Shown piece after piece: positions 54,375 through 63,396 of a stretch of 64,000 nucleotides of DNA (the first letter of the stretch is position 1; each line of letters starts with the position of its first letter). The DNA is from Sideroxyarcus emersonii (GTDB taxonomy: Bacteria > Pseudomonadota > Gammaproteobacteria > Burkholderiales > Gallionellaceae). The stretch is taken from NCBI RefSeq assembly GCF_021654335.1, contig NZ_AP023423.1:404001-468000 (forward strand), given 5' to 3'. A model generated the notes under the pieces. The model did not search any database. It saw only the letters and a list, made by a program, of their open reading frames with translations, and was not told the DNA's origin. Both the position numbers and the translations under genes were made by a program.

Positions 54375-55502
54375 ATGTTCGGGGGGGAGACCAGGCAAGC
54401 CAATCTGGCATTGCAAAGCAGATTGGCGGAGGCCGAGCGCGACATCGCCGCACTGCGCAGCGAACTGGCGCGTGTGGAGGGCGAGCGCGCTGCCGCGCAG
54501 GCTGCAGCGGCAGCGGCACGGACAGAATGCGATGTGGCTCGCGAGATATTCGGCAACATGCAAAACTTCGGCGTTTCCTTCGTCGAACTGCAGCAATCCC
54601 AAGCCCAGGCGGCCGGTTCATTGCGCGACGAGAAGGAGAATGCGATCGATGCCGCCAGGGTTTCCGCCAGCAACCGCGAAGCAGTCATGAAGATCGCCGG
54701 CAGTCTGGAATCGCTTTCCGGCGATACCATGCGGACTTCGCAGAACGTGAAGAACCTGACCGAGCGGGCGGCGCAGATCGGCAGCATCGTGCAGCTGATC
54801 AAGGAGATCGCCGACCAGACCAACCTGCTGGCGCTCAATGCCGCGATCGAGGCGGCGCGGGCCGGCGAGCAGGGACGCGGTTTCGCCGTGGTGGCGGATG
54901 AAGTGCGCAAACTGGCGGAACGCACCGCCAAGGCCACCAGCGAGATCTCCACCATCGTCGTGGCCATCCAGGGCGAGACCGAACGCACGCAGACCCAGAT
55001 GCACGAGTGGTCCGGAAAATCGCAGATGTTCAGCAGCGAAGTCACTCATGTGATGCAGAACATGAAGCAGCTGCTCGACCTGTCGCAAACCATGGAAGGC
55101 GCCATCTCGGCGGCGGCATTGCGCAGCTTCATCGAGGTCGCCAAGATCGACCATATCCTGTACAAATTCGAGATCTACAAGGTGTTCATGGGGATATCGG
55201 ACAATACGCCGGACAGTTTTGCTTCGCATACCGCCTGCCGGCTGGGCAAATGGTATTTCGAGGGCGAAGGCAAGGACTGCTATTCCAGGCTGGACGGTTA
55301 TACGGCCGTGGCGAACCCGCACCAGTCCTTCCACCAGCACGGCAAGGATGCCGTGGCTGCGTTCCGCGCCGGCGAGGCCTTGCGCGGCATGGAACTGGTG
55401 GCCAGGATGGAGGCGGACAGCATGGAGGTGCTGGGCGGCCTGGAACGCATCGCCGTGGCGGGGGAACGCGATAGCGATCTGCTATGCCATTCCGCACGCT
55501 AG
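54375..55502 (+). CDS. cytoplasmic chemoreceptor with C-terminal CZB zinc domain
   Basis: 375 residues without membrane segments. An N-terminal coiled coil (about 5-100), a signalling hairpin with [36 protein letters not shown] (about 150-190), and a C-terminal CZB domain (about 240-350) with [26 protein letters not shown] and [12 protein letters not shown], giving the three-His/one-Cys zinc site. CZB domains sense zinc or oxidants such as hypochlorite. A soluble receptor sensing internal metal or redox state is inferred. It lies 71 bp after cheA. Confidence 0.92.
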   Translation: MFGGETRQANLALQSRLAEAERDIAALRSELARVEGERAAAQAAAAAARTECDVAREIFGNMQNFGVSFVELQQSQAQAAGSLRDEKENAIDAARVSASNREAVMKIAGSLESLSGDTMRTSQNVKNLTERAAQIGSIVQLIKEIADQTNLLALNAAIEAARAGEQGRGFAVVADEVRKLAERTAKATSEISTIVVAIQGETERTQTQMHEWSGKSQMFSSEVTHVMQNMKQLLDLSQTMEGAISAAALRSFIEVAKIDHILYKFEIYKVFMGISDNTPDSFASHTACRLGKWYFEGEGKDCYSRLDGYTAVANPHQSFHQHGKDAVAAFRAGEALRGMELVARMEADSMEVLGGLERIAVAGERDSDLLCHSAR

Positions 55503-55511
55503 AATGGCGGC

Positions 55512-56354
55512 ATGAGCAGCGCACATCCACGCGAGTTCCAATTCACCGATCACGATTTTCAGCGCATCCGCAAGCTGATCCACGAGCACGCCGGCATCGC
55601 GCTGGGCGAGAACAAGCAGGAACTGGTGTATAGCCGTCTGGCGCGGCGTTTGCGAGCCACCGGGATCACAAGTTTCGCCGATTACCTGGACCGCCTGCAG
55701 CGCGGCGACGGTGCCGAGTGGGAGGCATTCACCAATTCGCTCACGACCAACCTCACCTCGTTCTTCCGCGAGCCCCATCACTTCCCCTTGCTGGCCGAAC
55801 ACCTGCGCAAACAGGACGCCGGTCGTCCGCTGGTGTTGTGGTGCTCAGCCTGTTCCACCGGCGAAGAAGCCTACTCGATGGCGATGACGGCGGTGGAAAC
55901 GCTGGGGGGGTACGAGCATCCGGTGCACATCATCGCTTCCGACCTGGATACCAGGGTGCTGCAAACGGCGCGCGAAGGGCGTTACAAGGCCGATGCCGTG
56001 AGCAGGCTGCCCGCGCACCAGATCGAACGTTTCTTCGTGCGCGGCAGCGGCGACCATGCCGGCGATATGCAGGTGCGGCCGGAATTGCAGAAGATGATCG
56101 ATTTCCGCCGCATCAACCTGCTGGATGCGGCGTGGCCTGTCCATCCGCCGCTGGATGTGATTTTCTGCCGCAATGTGATGATCTATTTCGACAAGGCCAC
56201 GCAGCTTTCCATCCTGAAGAAGTTCGCGCCGCTGTTGCGCGACGATGGCCTGCTGTTTGCCGGCCATTCCGAAAATTTCTACCATGCCGCCGCCTGGTTC
56301 AAGTTGCGCGGGCACACCGTCTACGAACTGGCGGACCAGGCCAGGAGCGGATGA
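55512..56354 (+). CDS. cheR: chemoreceptor methyltransferase CheR
   Basis: 280 residues: helical N-terminal domain (about 10-80) and a SAM-dependent methyltransferase domain (about 85-275) with [16 protein letters not shown] and [11 protein letters not shown] motifs. It methylates Glu on receptors. Its stop overlaps the start of the methylesterase gene (ATGA), so opposing adaptation enzymes are translated together. Confidence 0.96.
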   Translation: MSSAHPREFQFTDHDFQRIRKLIHEHAGIALGENKQELVYSRLARRLRATGITSFADYLDRLQRGDGAEWEAFTNSLTTNLTSFFREPHHFPLLAEHLRKQDAGRPLVLWCSACSTGEEAYSMAMTAVETLGGYEHPVHIIASDLDTRVLQTAREGRYKADAVSRLPAHQIERFFVRGSGDHAGDMQVRPELQKMIDFRRINLLDAAWPVHPPLDVIFCRNVMIYFDKATQLSILKKFAPLLRDDGLLFAGHSENFYHAAAWFKLRGHTVYELADQARSG

Positions 56355-56932
56355 TGTCCGGCAAGGTCATCGTGGTCGGTTCGTCCACCGGCGGCACCGA
56401 AGCGCTCAAGGTGTTCCTGTCCGGCATGCCCGCGCACGCACCAGCCATCCTCATTGCCCAGCACATGCCTGAGTTGTTCACCAGATCCTTTGCCGAGCGG
56501 CTGGATCACCTGAGTGCGATGCAGGTACGGGAAGCGGAACACCATGAAGAGATCGTGGCAGGACGCGCCTATCTGGCACCCGGCCATTCGCACCTGCTGC
56601 TGGAACAGGTGGCCGGGAAATACCGTACCGTACTCAGCCGCGATCCCCCCGTGAACCGCCATCGCCCGTCGGTCGAGGTGCTCTTCCTGTCCGCGGCCAG
56701 GCATCTCGGTGCGCATGCCGTCGGCGTGATGCTGACCGGCATGGGCAAGGATGGCGCCGCGGCGATGCTGAAGATGAAACAAGCGGGCGCTTACAATTTT
56801 GCCCAGGATGAAGCGACTTGCGTGGTGTTCGGCATGCCGCGCGAAGCCATCGCACTCGGTGCGGTGGACGAGGTCGTGCCCCTGCCCAGGATGGCCGAAC
56901 GCGTGCTGGCACACATCGCGCTCGCCGGATAG
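56351..56932 (+). CDS. CheB methylesterase domain without receiver domain
   Basis: 193 residues that match only the C-terminal catalytic half of CheB. Triad visible: Ser12 ([10 protein letters not shown]), His38 (AQHMP) and Asp134 (LTGMGKDGA). The usual N-terminal receiver, which blocks the active site until phosphorylated, is absent; the upstream frame lies over cheR and shows no receiver. So demethylation here may not be controlled by CheA. ATG 56351 and 56354 are both possible. Confidence 0.92.
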   Translation: MMSGKVIVVGSSTGGTEALKVFLSGMPAHAPAILIAQHMPELFTRSFAERLDHLSAMQVREAEHHEEIVAGRAYLAPGHSHLLLEQVAGKYRTVLSRDPPVNRHRPSVEVLFLSAARHLGAHAVGVMLTGMGKDGAAAMLKMKQAGAYNFAQDEATCVVFGMPREAIALGAVDEVVPLPRMAERVLAHIALAG

Positions 56933-57009
56933 AGCCGTATTCCACCCGCTGTTCTGCGGTTTGATTTTCCCCCGGATCGCGATAATCGCCATGAGCAAAG
57001 GACCTTGCC

Positions 57010-58155
57010 ATGGCCGAAGAAGACAGTGACCTAGAAAAGACCGAATCGCCCTCGCAACGACGCCTCGACCAGGCGCGCGAAGAAGGGCAGGTCGCGCGTT
57101 CGCGCGAGCTGTCCACGTTCGCCGTGCTGATGGCTGGCGGTGCGGGTATCTGGCTGATGGGCTCGGCGTTGTCGCAACATCTGATCGCGTTGATCAAGGA
57201 TGGGCTGACGCTGGATACCAACCTGGCCTTCCATTCCGAATTGCTGGTGCCGCGCCTGCATGAATTGAGCATGGCGACGCTGCTCGCCTTTTTGCCGCTG
57301 CTCGGCCTGCTGTTGCTGGTTGCCGTGTCCTCGCCGCTGTTGCTGAACGGCTGGCTGTTCTCGCTCAAACCCCTGCAGCCCAACCTGAACAAGCTCAATC
57401 CGCTGACCGGGATCGGCCGCATGTTCTCCACCAACAGCCTGATGGAACTGGCGAAGGCGATCGCCAAGTCGCTGGTGGTGGGCCTCGTCGGCGCCTGGGT
57501 GATCTGGCATAACAAGGACGCGGTGCTGCAACTGGTGAGCGAACCTCTCGCCTTTGCCATCCCGCATCTCGGCAGCCTGATATGGGGCTGCTTTGCCGCC
57601 ATCATGGGCGGCATGCTGCTGATCGTGGCGGTGGATGTGCCGTTCCAGCTGTGGGAACACAACAAGAAGATGAAGATGACCAAGGAAGAGGTGCGCCAGG
57701 AAGCCAAGGAGACCGAGGGCGATCCCCAGGTCAAGGCGCGTATCCGCAGCATGCAGCGCGAGATGGCGCGCCGCCGCATGATGGCGGAGATTCCGAAGGC
57801 CGATGTGGTGGTGACCAACCCGACGCACTATTCCGTGGCGCTGAAATACAACGACAACAAGATGCGCGCGCCGATGGTGGTGGCCAAGGGCTCGCATCTG
57901 ATGGCGGCAAAGATCAAGGAGATCGCCCGGGAAAACAACGTGCCGATACTCGAGGCGCCGCCTCTGGCGCGTGCATTGCACAGGCACTGCGAGCTGGGAC
58001 AGACCATTCCCGAGGCGCTCTATACCGCGGTCGCCGAAGTGCTGGCCTATGTTTACCAGTTGCGCCGCTACAAGCAGGTCGGCGGCGCCTATCCGCAGGA
58101 ACCGCACGAATTGCCGGTTCCCAAAGAGCTCGACCCGGCCAACGCCGCGCTGTAG
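57010..58155 (+). CDS. flhB: flagellar export gate protein FlhB
   Basis: 381 residues: a short charged start with EKTESPSQRRLDQAREEGQVARS, four membrane helices (about 30-215), and a cytoplasmic tail with the self-cleavage site NPTH (VVVTNPTHYSVALKY). It switches export specificity from hook to filament. Followed by flhA after 133 bp in which I see no clear promoter. Confidence 0.97.
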   Translation: MAEEDSDLEKTESPSQRRLDQAREEGQVARSRELSTFAVLMAGGAGIWLMGSALSQHLIALIKDGLTLDTNLAFHSELLVPRLHELSMATLLAFLPLLGLLLLVAVSSPLLLNGWLFSLKPLQPNLNKLNPLTGIGRMFSTNSLMELAKAIAKSLVVGLVGAWVIWHNKDAVLQLVSEPLAFAIPHLGSLIWGCFAAIMGGMLLIVAVDVPFQLWEHNKKMKMTKEEVRQEAKETEGDPQVKARIRSMQREMARRRMMAEIPKADVVVTNPTHYSVALKYNDNKMRAPMVVAKGSHLMAAKIKEIARENNVPILEAPPLARALHRHCELGQTIPEALYTAVAEVLAYVYQLRRYKQVGGAYPQEPHELPVPKELDPANAAL

Positions 58156-58288
58156 GTCGATTTCCGACAGGCCGGAATTGCCGCCGAAATCCCCCTCTAT
58201 TCACGTCATCGATTCGACGCCCGTTTCAGATAATACGCACAAGAGAAGCGGTCTCGGCAGGCCGCAAGAATGAGTGCAAGAGGTGCGT

Positions 58289-60373
58289 ATGGATATCCTG
58301 GAAACGTTGAAAGCCGCGATGATGCGCGGCGGGGTGCGCGGTCTGGCAGGCCCAATCCTGATCGTGATGATCCTGTCGATGATGGTGCTGCCGCTGCCGC
58401 CGTTCCTGCTCGATATCCTGTTCACCTTCAACATCGCCATGGCCATCATGGTGCTGCTGGTGGCCATGAACACCACCAAGCCGCTCGATTTCGCCGTGTT
58501 CCCCACCGTGCTGCTGATTTCGACGCTGCTGCGCCTGTCGCTCAACGTCGCCTCCACCCGCGTGGTGCTGCTGCAGGGCCACACCGGCCCGGATGCGGCC
58601 GGCAAGGTGATCGAGTCGTTCGGCCATTTCCTGGTCGGCGGCAACTACGCCGTCGGCATCGTGGTGTTCGTCATCCTGGTGGTCATCAACTTCGTGGTCA
58701 TCACCAAGGGTGCCGGGCGTATCGCCGAAGTGGGCGCGCGTTTCACCCTGGATGCGATGCCCGGCAAGCAGATGGCCATCGATGCCGACCTCAATGCCGG
58801 CCTGATCGGCGAAGATGTGGCGCGCAAGCGCCGTGCCGAGATCGCGCAGGAAGCCGACTTCTACGGTGCGATGGACGGTGCATCCAAGTTCGTGCGAGGG
58901 GATGCCGTGGCGGGCATCATCATCATGCTCGTCAACGTGGTCGGGGGGCTGGTCATCGGCGTGGTGCAGCACGACCTGGACATCGCCGCCGCCGCCAAGA
59001 ATTACACCCTGCTGACCATCGGCGACGGGCTGGTGGCCCAGATCCCCGCGCTGGTGATCTCCACTGCTGCCGGCATGGTGGTGAGCCGTGTTTCCAGCGA
59101 GGACAACATCGGCCAGCAGCTGACCAAGCAACTGATCGCCAGCCCGCAAGTGCTGGTGCTGACGGCCGCTATCATCGGCATGCTCGGCATGATTCCCGGC
59201 ATGCCGCACTTCGCATTCCTGCTGCTGGCGGGTGCGCTGGGCTGGTTCGCCTTCTTCCTGCTGCAGCGGAGCAGGGAGGCGGAAGCAAAGGCGGCTGAGG
59301 TGGCGAACCCGGTTCTCGCGCAAAGTACCGAAGCGCCCGAAGCCAGCTGGGAGGATGTGGCGCAGGTGGACGTGCTGGGCCTGGAGGTCGGCTATCGCCT
59401 GATCTCGCTGGTGGACAAGGCGCAGGACGGCGACCTGCTGCGGCGCATCAAGGGCATCCGCAAGAAGTTCACCCAGGATATGGGATTCCTGCCGCCCGCC
59501 GTGCACATCCGCGACAACCTCGACCTGCGCCCGAACGGCTACCGCATCACGCTGAAGGGCGCGGAGATCGGCAGCGGCGAGGCCTATCCCAATATGTTCC
59601 TGGCGATCAACCCCGGCCAGGTGAGCGGGACTTTGCCGGGTGCGCAGACCAAAGACCCGGCGTTCGGGCTGCCTGCCGTCTGGGTGGACGGATCCGTGCG
59701 CGAACAGGCGCAAGCCATGGGCTACACCGTCGTCGATGCCGGTACCGTGGTGGCGACGCACATGAGCCATCTGATCCATACCCATGCGGCCGAACTGCTG
59801 GGACGCCAGGAACTGCAGCAGCTGCTGGACCATCTGGGCAAGTTCGCCCCCAAGCTGACCGAAGACCTCGTGCCCAAACTGTTGCCGCTGGCGACGGTGC
59901 AGAAGGTCATGCAGAACCTGCTGGACGAAGGCATGCATATCCGCGACATGCGCACCATCCTGGAGACCTTGGCCGAGCACGCGCCGCAGACCCAGGATAC
60001 TGCGGTACTGACCGGGCTGGTGCGCGTGGCGCTTGGCCCCGCCATCGTGCAGCAGTTCTATCCCTCGGCGCAGGAACTGCAGGTCATCGGCATGGACAAG
60101 GAACTCGAATACGTACTGGCGCAGGCGTTGCAGGCAGGCGGCTCGGCGATCGAGCCCAGCTTGGCCAGCACCCTGCTGCGCGAGGCGCGCAGCGCCGCAC
60201 AGACGCAGGAGCAGATGGGGCTGCCCACGGTGCTGCTGGTGCCGGGGCATATCCGCGACCTGCTGGCGCGCTTCCTGAAACGTTCGCTGCCGCAGCTGCG
60301 GGTGATTTCGCAGGAGGAAGTGCCGGGATTCAAGACGGTAAGGTTCACATCGATGGTGGGAGGTAGGGCATGA
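58289..60373 (+). CDS. flhA: flagellar export gate protein FlhA
   Basis: 694 residues with about eight membrane helices in the first 325 and a large cytoplasmic domain. Family stretches: LLRLSLNVASTRVVLL, FVRGDAVAGIIIMLVN and GDGLVAQIPALVISTAAG. It forms the export ring that uses proton-motive force. ATG 58289 preceded by AGAGG. It overlaps flhF by 4 bp. Confidence 0.97.
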   Translation: MDILETLKAAMMRGGVRGLAGPILIVMILSMMVLPLPPFLLDILFTFNIAMAIMVLLVAMNTTKPLDFAVFPTVLLISTLLRLSLNVASTRVVLLQGHTGPDAAGKVIESFGHFLVGGNYAVGIVVFVILVVINFVVITKGAGRIAEVGARFTLDAMPGKQMAIDADLNAGLIGEDVARKRRAEIAQEADFYGAMDGASKFVRGDAVAGIIIMLVNVVGGLVIGVVQHDLDIAAAAKNYTLLTIGDGLVAQIPALVISTAAGMVVSRVSSEDNIGQQLTKQLIASPQVLVLTAAIIGMLGMIPGMPHFAFLLLAGALGWFAFFLLQRSREAEAKAAEVANPVLAQSTEAPEASWEDVAQVDVLGLEVGYRLISLVDKAQDGDLLRRIKGIRKKFTQDMGFLPPAVHIRDNLDLRPNGYRITLKGAEIGSGEAYPNMFLAINPGQVSGTLPGAQTKDPAFGLPAVWVDGSVREQAQAMGYTVVDAGTVVATHMSHLIHTHAAELLGRQELQQLLDHLGKFAPKLTEDLVPKLLPLATVQKVMQNLLDEGMHIRDMRTILETLAEHAPQTQDTAVLTGLVRVALGPAIVQQFYPSAQELQVIGMDKELEYVLAQALQAGGSAIEPSLASTLLREARSAAQTQEQMGLPTVLLVPGHIRDLLARFLKRSLPQLRVISQEEVPGFKTVRFTSMVGGRA

Positions 60374-61674
60374 ACGCTAGAAAATTCATTGCAGCCAGTT
60401 CGCGCGATGCGCTGAAACTGGTGCGTATCGAGCTCGGCGAGGATGCCGTGATCCTGTCCAACCGCAAGGTGGCGGAGGGCGTGGAAATCGTGGCGATGGC
60501 CGGTTCCGAACTCGCGCATCTGAGCGAAACACGCCTGAACGATGGTGCCGCAGAGCCGCGCGGCAGATCGCCAGTCAAGGGGGGCGAAGGTGCAACCAGG
60601 CAGGCGGCAGCCGTCGGCAAGCTGAGCCCGCAAGGCGCCAACCAGGCGGCGATGCTCGGCGCGAAAGTGCTGGAAGCGAACGAGATGCGTCAGCAGGAAG
60701 CGAAGCGCGAAAACAGGGAGACAGGCACGGAGCAGCAGACACTGCTGTCCGAGATCAAGACCATGCGCAACCTGATGCAGGAACAGATGGCCCGCCTTTC
60801 GTGGTCGGACATGCAGCAGCGCGATCCGGCCCGTGGCGGCCTGTTGCGCGACATGCTCAACGCGGGTTTCAGCCCGATGCTGTCGCGGCAGTTGCTCGAC
60901 AAGATGCCTGCCGGCGGCGGTCTCGACTGGCTGCGCAGCATCTTGGGACACAATCTGCGCGTGGCTACGCTGCAGGAGGATGTGGTGGCGCGCGGCGGCG
61001 TGTATGCGCTGGTCGGTCCGACCGGCGTGGGCAAGACCACCACGACCGCCAAGCTGGCGGCGCGTGCCGTGGTGCGCTACGGCGCCGACAAGGTGGCGCT
61101 GGTGACCACCGACAGCTATCGCATCGGCGCACACGAGCAATTGAAGATCTACGGCAAGATCCTTGGCGTATCGGTGCATGCGGTGCGCGACACCGAGGAT
61201 CTCAAACTGACCCTGTCCGGCCTGAAGCACAAGCATCTGGTGCTGATCGATACCATGGGTGTGGGGCAGCGCGACAGCCGCGTGGCCGACCAGGCGCGCA
61301 TGTTCGATGCGGTGGGCGTGCAGCGCCTGCTGCTGCTGAATGCCACCAGTTCCGGCGGCACGCTGGACGATGTGGTGAAGATGTACGGCGGCACCGGCGT
61401 GATCGGCTGCATCCCGACCAAGCTGGACGAGGCGGTGACCCTGGGCACGGTGCTGGATGTGGTGGTGCGCCACAAACTGACCATGCATTACATCGCCAGC
61501 GGCCAGCGCGTACCGGAGGACCTGCACGAGGTGAACCTGGAATACCTGCTGCACCGGGTATTCAAGGATGTGGGCAAGGCGGGTACGGCATTCTCCATGC
61601 GGGAAACCGAATTGCCCGCTTTTATGGCCGGGATTGGCAGCGCGCGGACGATGGGAGAGCAATATGCGATCTGA
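60370..61674 (+). CDS. flhF: flagellar placement GTPase FlhF
   Basis: 434 residues. N-terminal B domain and linker (about 1-150), N domain (about 150-205), then an SRP-type GTPase (about 210-400) with GPTGVGKTTTTAKLAARA, TTDSYRIGAHEQL, LIDTMG and TKLDEA. It sets where the polar flagellum is built. It overlaps flhG by 11 bp. Confidence 0.96.
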   Translation: MNARKFIAASSRDALKLVRIELGEDAVILSNRKVAEGVEIVAMAGSELAHLSETRLNDGAAEPRGRSPVKGGEGATRQAAAVGKLSPQGANQAAMLGAKVLEANEMRQQEAKRENRETGTEQQTLLSEIKTMRNLMQEQMARLSWSDMQQRDPARGGLLRDMLNAGFSPMLSRQLLDKMPAGGGLDWLRSILGHNLRVATLQEDVVARGGVYALVGPTGVGKTTTTAKLAARAVVRYGADKVALVTTDSYRIGAHEQLKIYGKILGVSVHAVRDTEDLKLTLSGLKHKHLVLIDTMGVGQRDSRVADQARMFDAVGVQRLLLLNATSSGGTLDDVVKMYGGTGVIGCIPTKLDEAVTLGTVLDVVVRHKLTMHYIASGQRVPEDLHEVNLEYLLHRVFKDVGKAGTAFSMRETELPAFMAGIGSARTMGEQYAI

Positions 61675-62656
61675 CAATCCGGCAAACAATTCCTTTCCTC
61701 AATCCGCTGGTGGAATAACTGGCCATTCGACTATGCCCGCCAGCGGGAGAGCAGAAAAACCAGAACGGCAATCTTTTATCCCCGATCAGGCCGCAGGGTT
61801 GCGCCGCCTGCTGGCGCGCACCACTTCGCGGGTGGTGACGGTGGTCGGCGCGCGCGACGGCTTGGGGGCGACCAGCATCGTGGTTAACCTTGCCGCGGTA
61901 CTGGCGAATTCCGGCAAGGATGTGCTGGTGCTGGACGAGAACCTGTCGCAGGACAACGTGGCGAACACGCTGGCGCTGAGAGCCCGTTATGATCTGCTGA
62001 ATGTGGTGCGCGGCGACAGGACCTGGCAGGATGTGATGTTGCGCGATGCGCAAGGCGTGCATGTGCTGCCGGTGGCTCGCGCGATACAGAGCCTGCCTAG
62101 GCTGGATGAGGCGCAACGCGAGCGGCTGCTGCAGTCATTGAGCGAGGCTGCCAGGGATATGGATGTGGTGCTGGTGGACGCGGCGCGTGCCGGCCATTCC
62201 GTCTGCGCCAGCCTGTCCGGCGAAGAGCCGCTGTTGCTGGTGCTGAATGCCACAGCCAGCGGGATCACTGAAAGTTATGCGCTGCTCAAGCAGATGGCGA
62301 TGCATAATGGCAGGCAGGCATTCGATATCGTGGTCAACAAGGTCGGCAGCGAACGCGAAGCGCTGGCGGTGTTCGACAATGTGGCACAGGTGGCGAGCCG
62401 CCACCTGCAGGTGCGGCTGGAGTACCTGGGCCATATTCCGGTTGATGAAAAGCTCAAACGTGCGACACAATTATGCCGTCCGGTGATCGAGGCGTTCCCG
62501 GCGGCCCAGGCATCCTATGCCATGCGCGAGATCGCACAGGGCCTGCTGCGGGTGCCGCAGGCCTCGGATGAGCGGCATGATGTGCTGGGCAGCGTGATGC
62601 AACGCCTGATGCGCCAGGCGCGCCCGGCCAAGAACATAATGGCGACGATGACATGA
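61664..62656 (+). CDS. flhG: FlhG/FleN-like MinD-family protein with degenerate P-loop
   Basis: 330 residues. An N-terminal tail of about 45 residues includes the DQAAGLRRL motif by which FlhG stimulates FlhF. The ParA/MinD-like domain begins VVTVVGARDGLGATS (62-71): the usual KGGxGKT is RDGLGAT, with Arg64 and Ala69 in place of both lysines. Walker B-like VVLVDAA is present. ATPase activity is therefore doubtful. Fused to the flagellar operon between flhF and fliA, overlapping each (11 bp and 4 bp). It may still regulate flagellar number by binding FlhF. Confidence 0.88.
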   Translation: MRSDNPANNSFPQSAGGITGHSTMPASGRAEKPERQSFIPDQAAGLRRLLARTTSRVVTVVGARDGLGATSIVVNLAAVLANSGKDVLVLDENLSQDNVANTLALRARYDLLNVVRGDRTWQDVMLRDAQGVHVLPVARAIQSLPRLDEAQRERLLQSLSEAARDMDVVLVDAARAGHSVCASLSGEEPLLLVLNATASGITESYALLKQMAMHNGRQAFDIVVNKVGSEREALAVFDNVAQVASRHLQVRLEYLGHIPVDEKLKRATQLCRPVIEAFPAAQASYAMREIAQGLLRVPQASDERHDVLGSVMQRLMRQARPAKNIMATMT

Positions 62657-63396
62657 GGATCGCCAGCAACCTGAAGATGAAGGCCATGTATACGCCGAAC
62701 GGATTGAGCGACAAGGAAGAATGCCTGAAGGAGTATGCGCCTCTGGTGAAGCGTATCGCGCATCACATGATGCTGAAGCTTCCGGGCAGCGTGGAAGTGG
62801 ACGACCTCATCCAGGCGGGCATGATGGGCCTGCTGGATGCCGCCAGCCGCTACGACGAATTGCGCGGTGCGCAGTTCGAGACCTATGCCGCCCAGCGCAT
62901 ACGCGGCGCCATGCTGGACGAATTGCGCGGTGCGGATTGGCTGCCGCGCAGCCTGCGCCGTGACATGCGCCGTATCGAGGTGGCGGTCAGCCGTTTGCAG
63001 CAGAAGCTGGGCAAGGCGCCGAGCGAGACCGAGATTGCCCGGGAGCTGGGCGTCTCCCTGCCCGAATACCAGGAGATGCTGCAGGAGGGGCGCGGGGCGC
63101 AACTGCTGTATTACGAGGATTTCCACGGTGAGGGAGACGAGGATTTCTTCGAACGGTTCGAGTTCTCCAGCGATAGCAACCCGCTGGAACTGTTGCAGGA
63201 CGGGCGTTTTCGCGAGGCGCTGGTACAGGCGATCGAACGATTGCCGGAACGCGAACGGATGATGATGGGCATGCACTATGAGCAGGACATGAACCTGCGC
63301 GAGATCGGCGAGGTGATGGGAGTCTCCGAGTCGCGCGTGTGCCAGTTGCACAGCCAGGCGGTGGCCCGTTTGCGGGCCTCGATGAAGGGATATTGA
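62653..63396 (+). CDS. fliA: flagellar sigma factor FliA (sigma28)
   Basis: 247 residues with sigma regions 2 (LVKRIAHHMMLKLPGSVEVDDLIQAGMMGLLDA), 3 (KAPSETEIARELGV) and 4 (LPERERMMMGMHYEQDMNLREIGEVMGVSESRV). It should read the two TAAAG-N-GCCG promoters at 43462 and 45562. Overlaps flhG (4 bp) and the next gene (1 bp). Confidence 0.97.
   Translation: MRIASNLKMKAMYTPNGLSDKEECLKEYAPLVKRIAHHMMLKLPGSVEVDDLIQAGMMGLLDAASRYDELRGAQFETYAAQRIRGAMLDELRGADWLPRSLRRDMRRIEVAVSRLQQKLGKAPSETEIARELGVSLPEYQEMLQEGRGAQLLYYEDFHGEGDEDFFERFEFSSDSNPLELLQDGRFREALVQAIERLPERERMMMGMHYEQDMNLREIGEVMGVSESRVCQLHSQAVARLRASMKGY

Noticed and set aside
56933..57009. Terminator before flhB (CCGC/GCGG with TTTT)
   Set aside because: The stem is only 4-5 bp; too weak to call.
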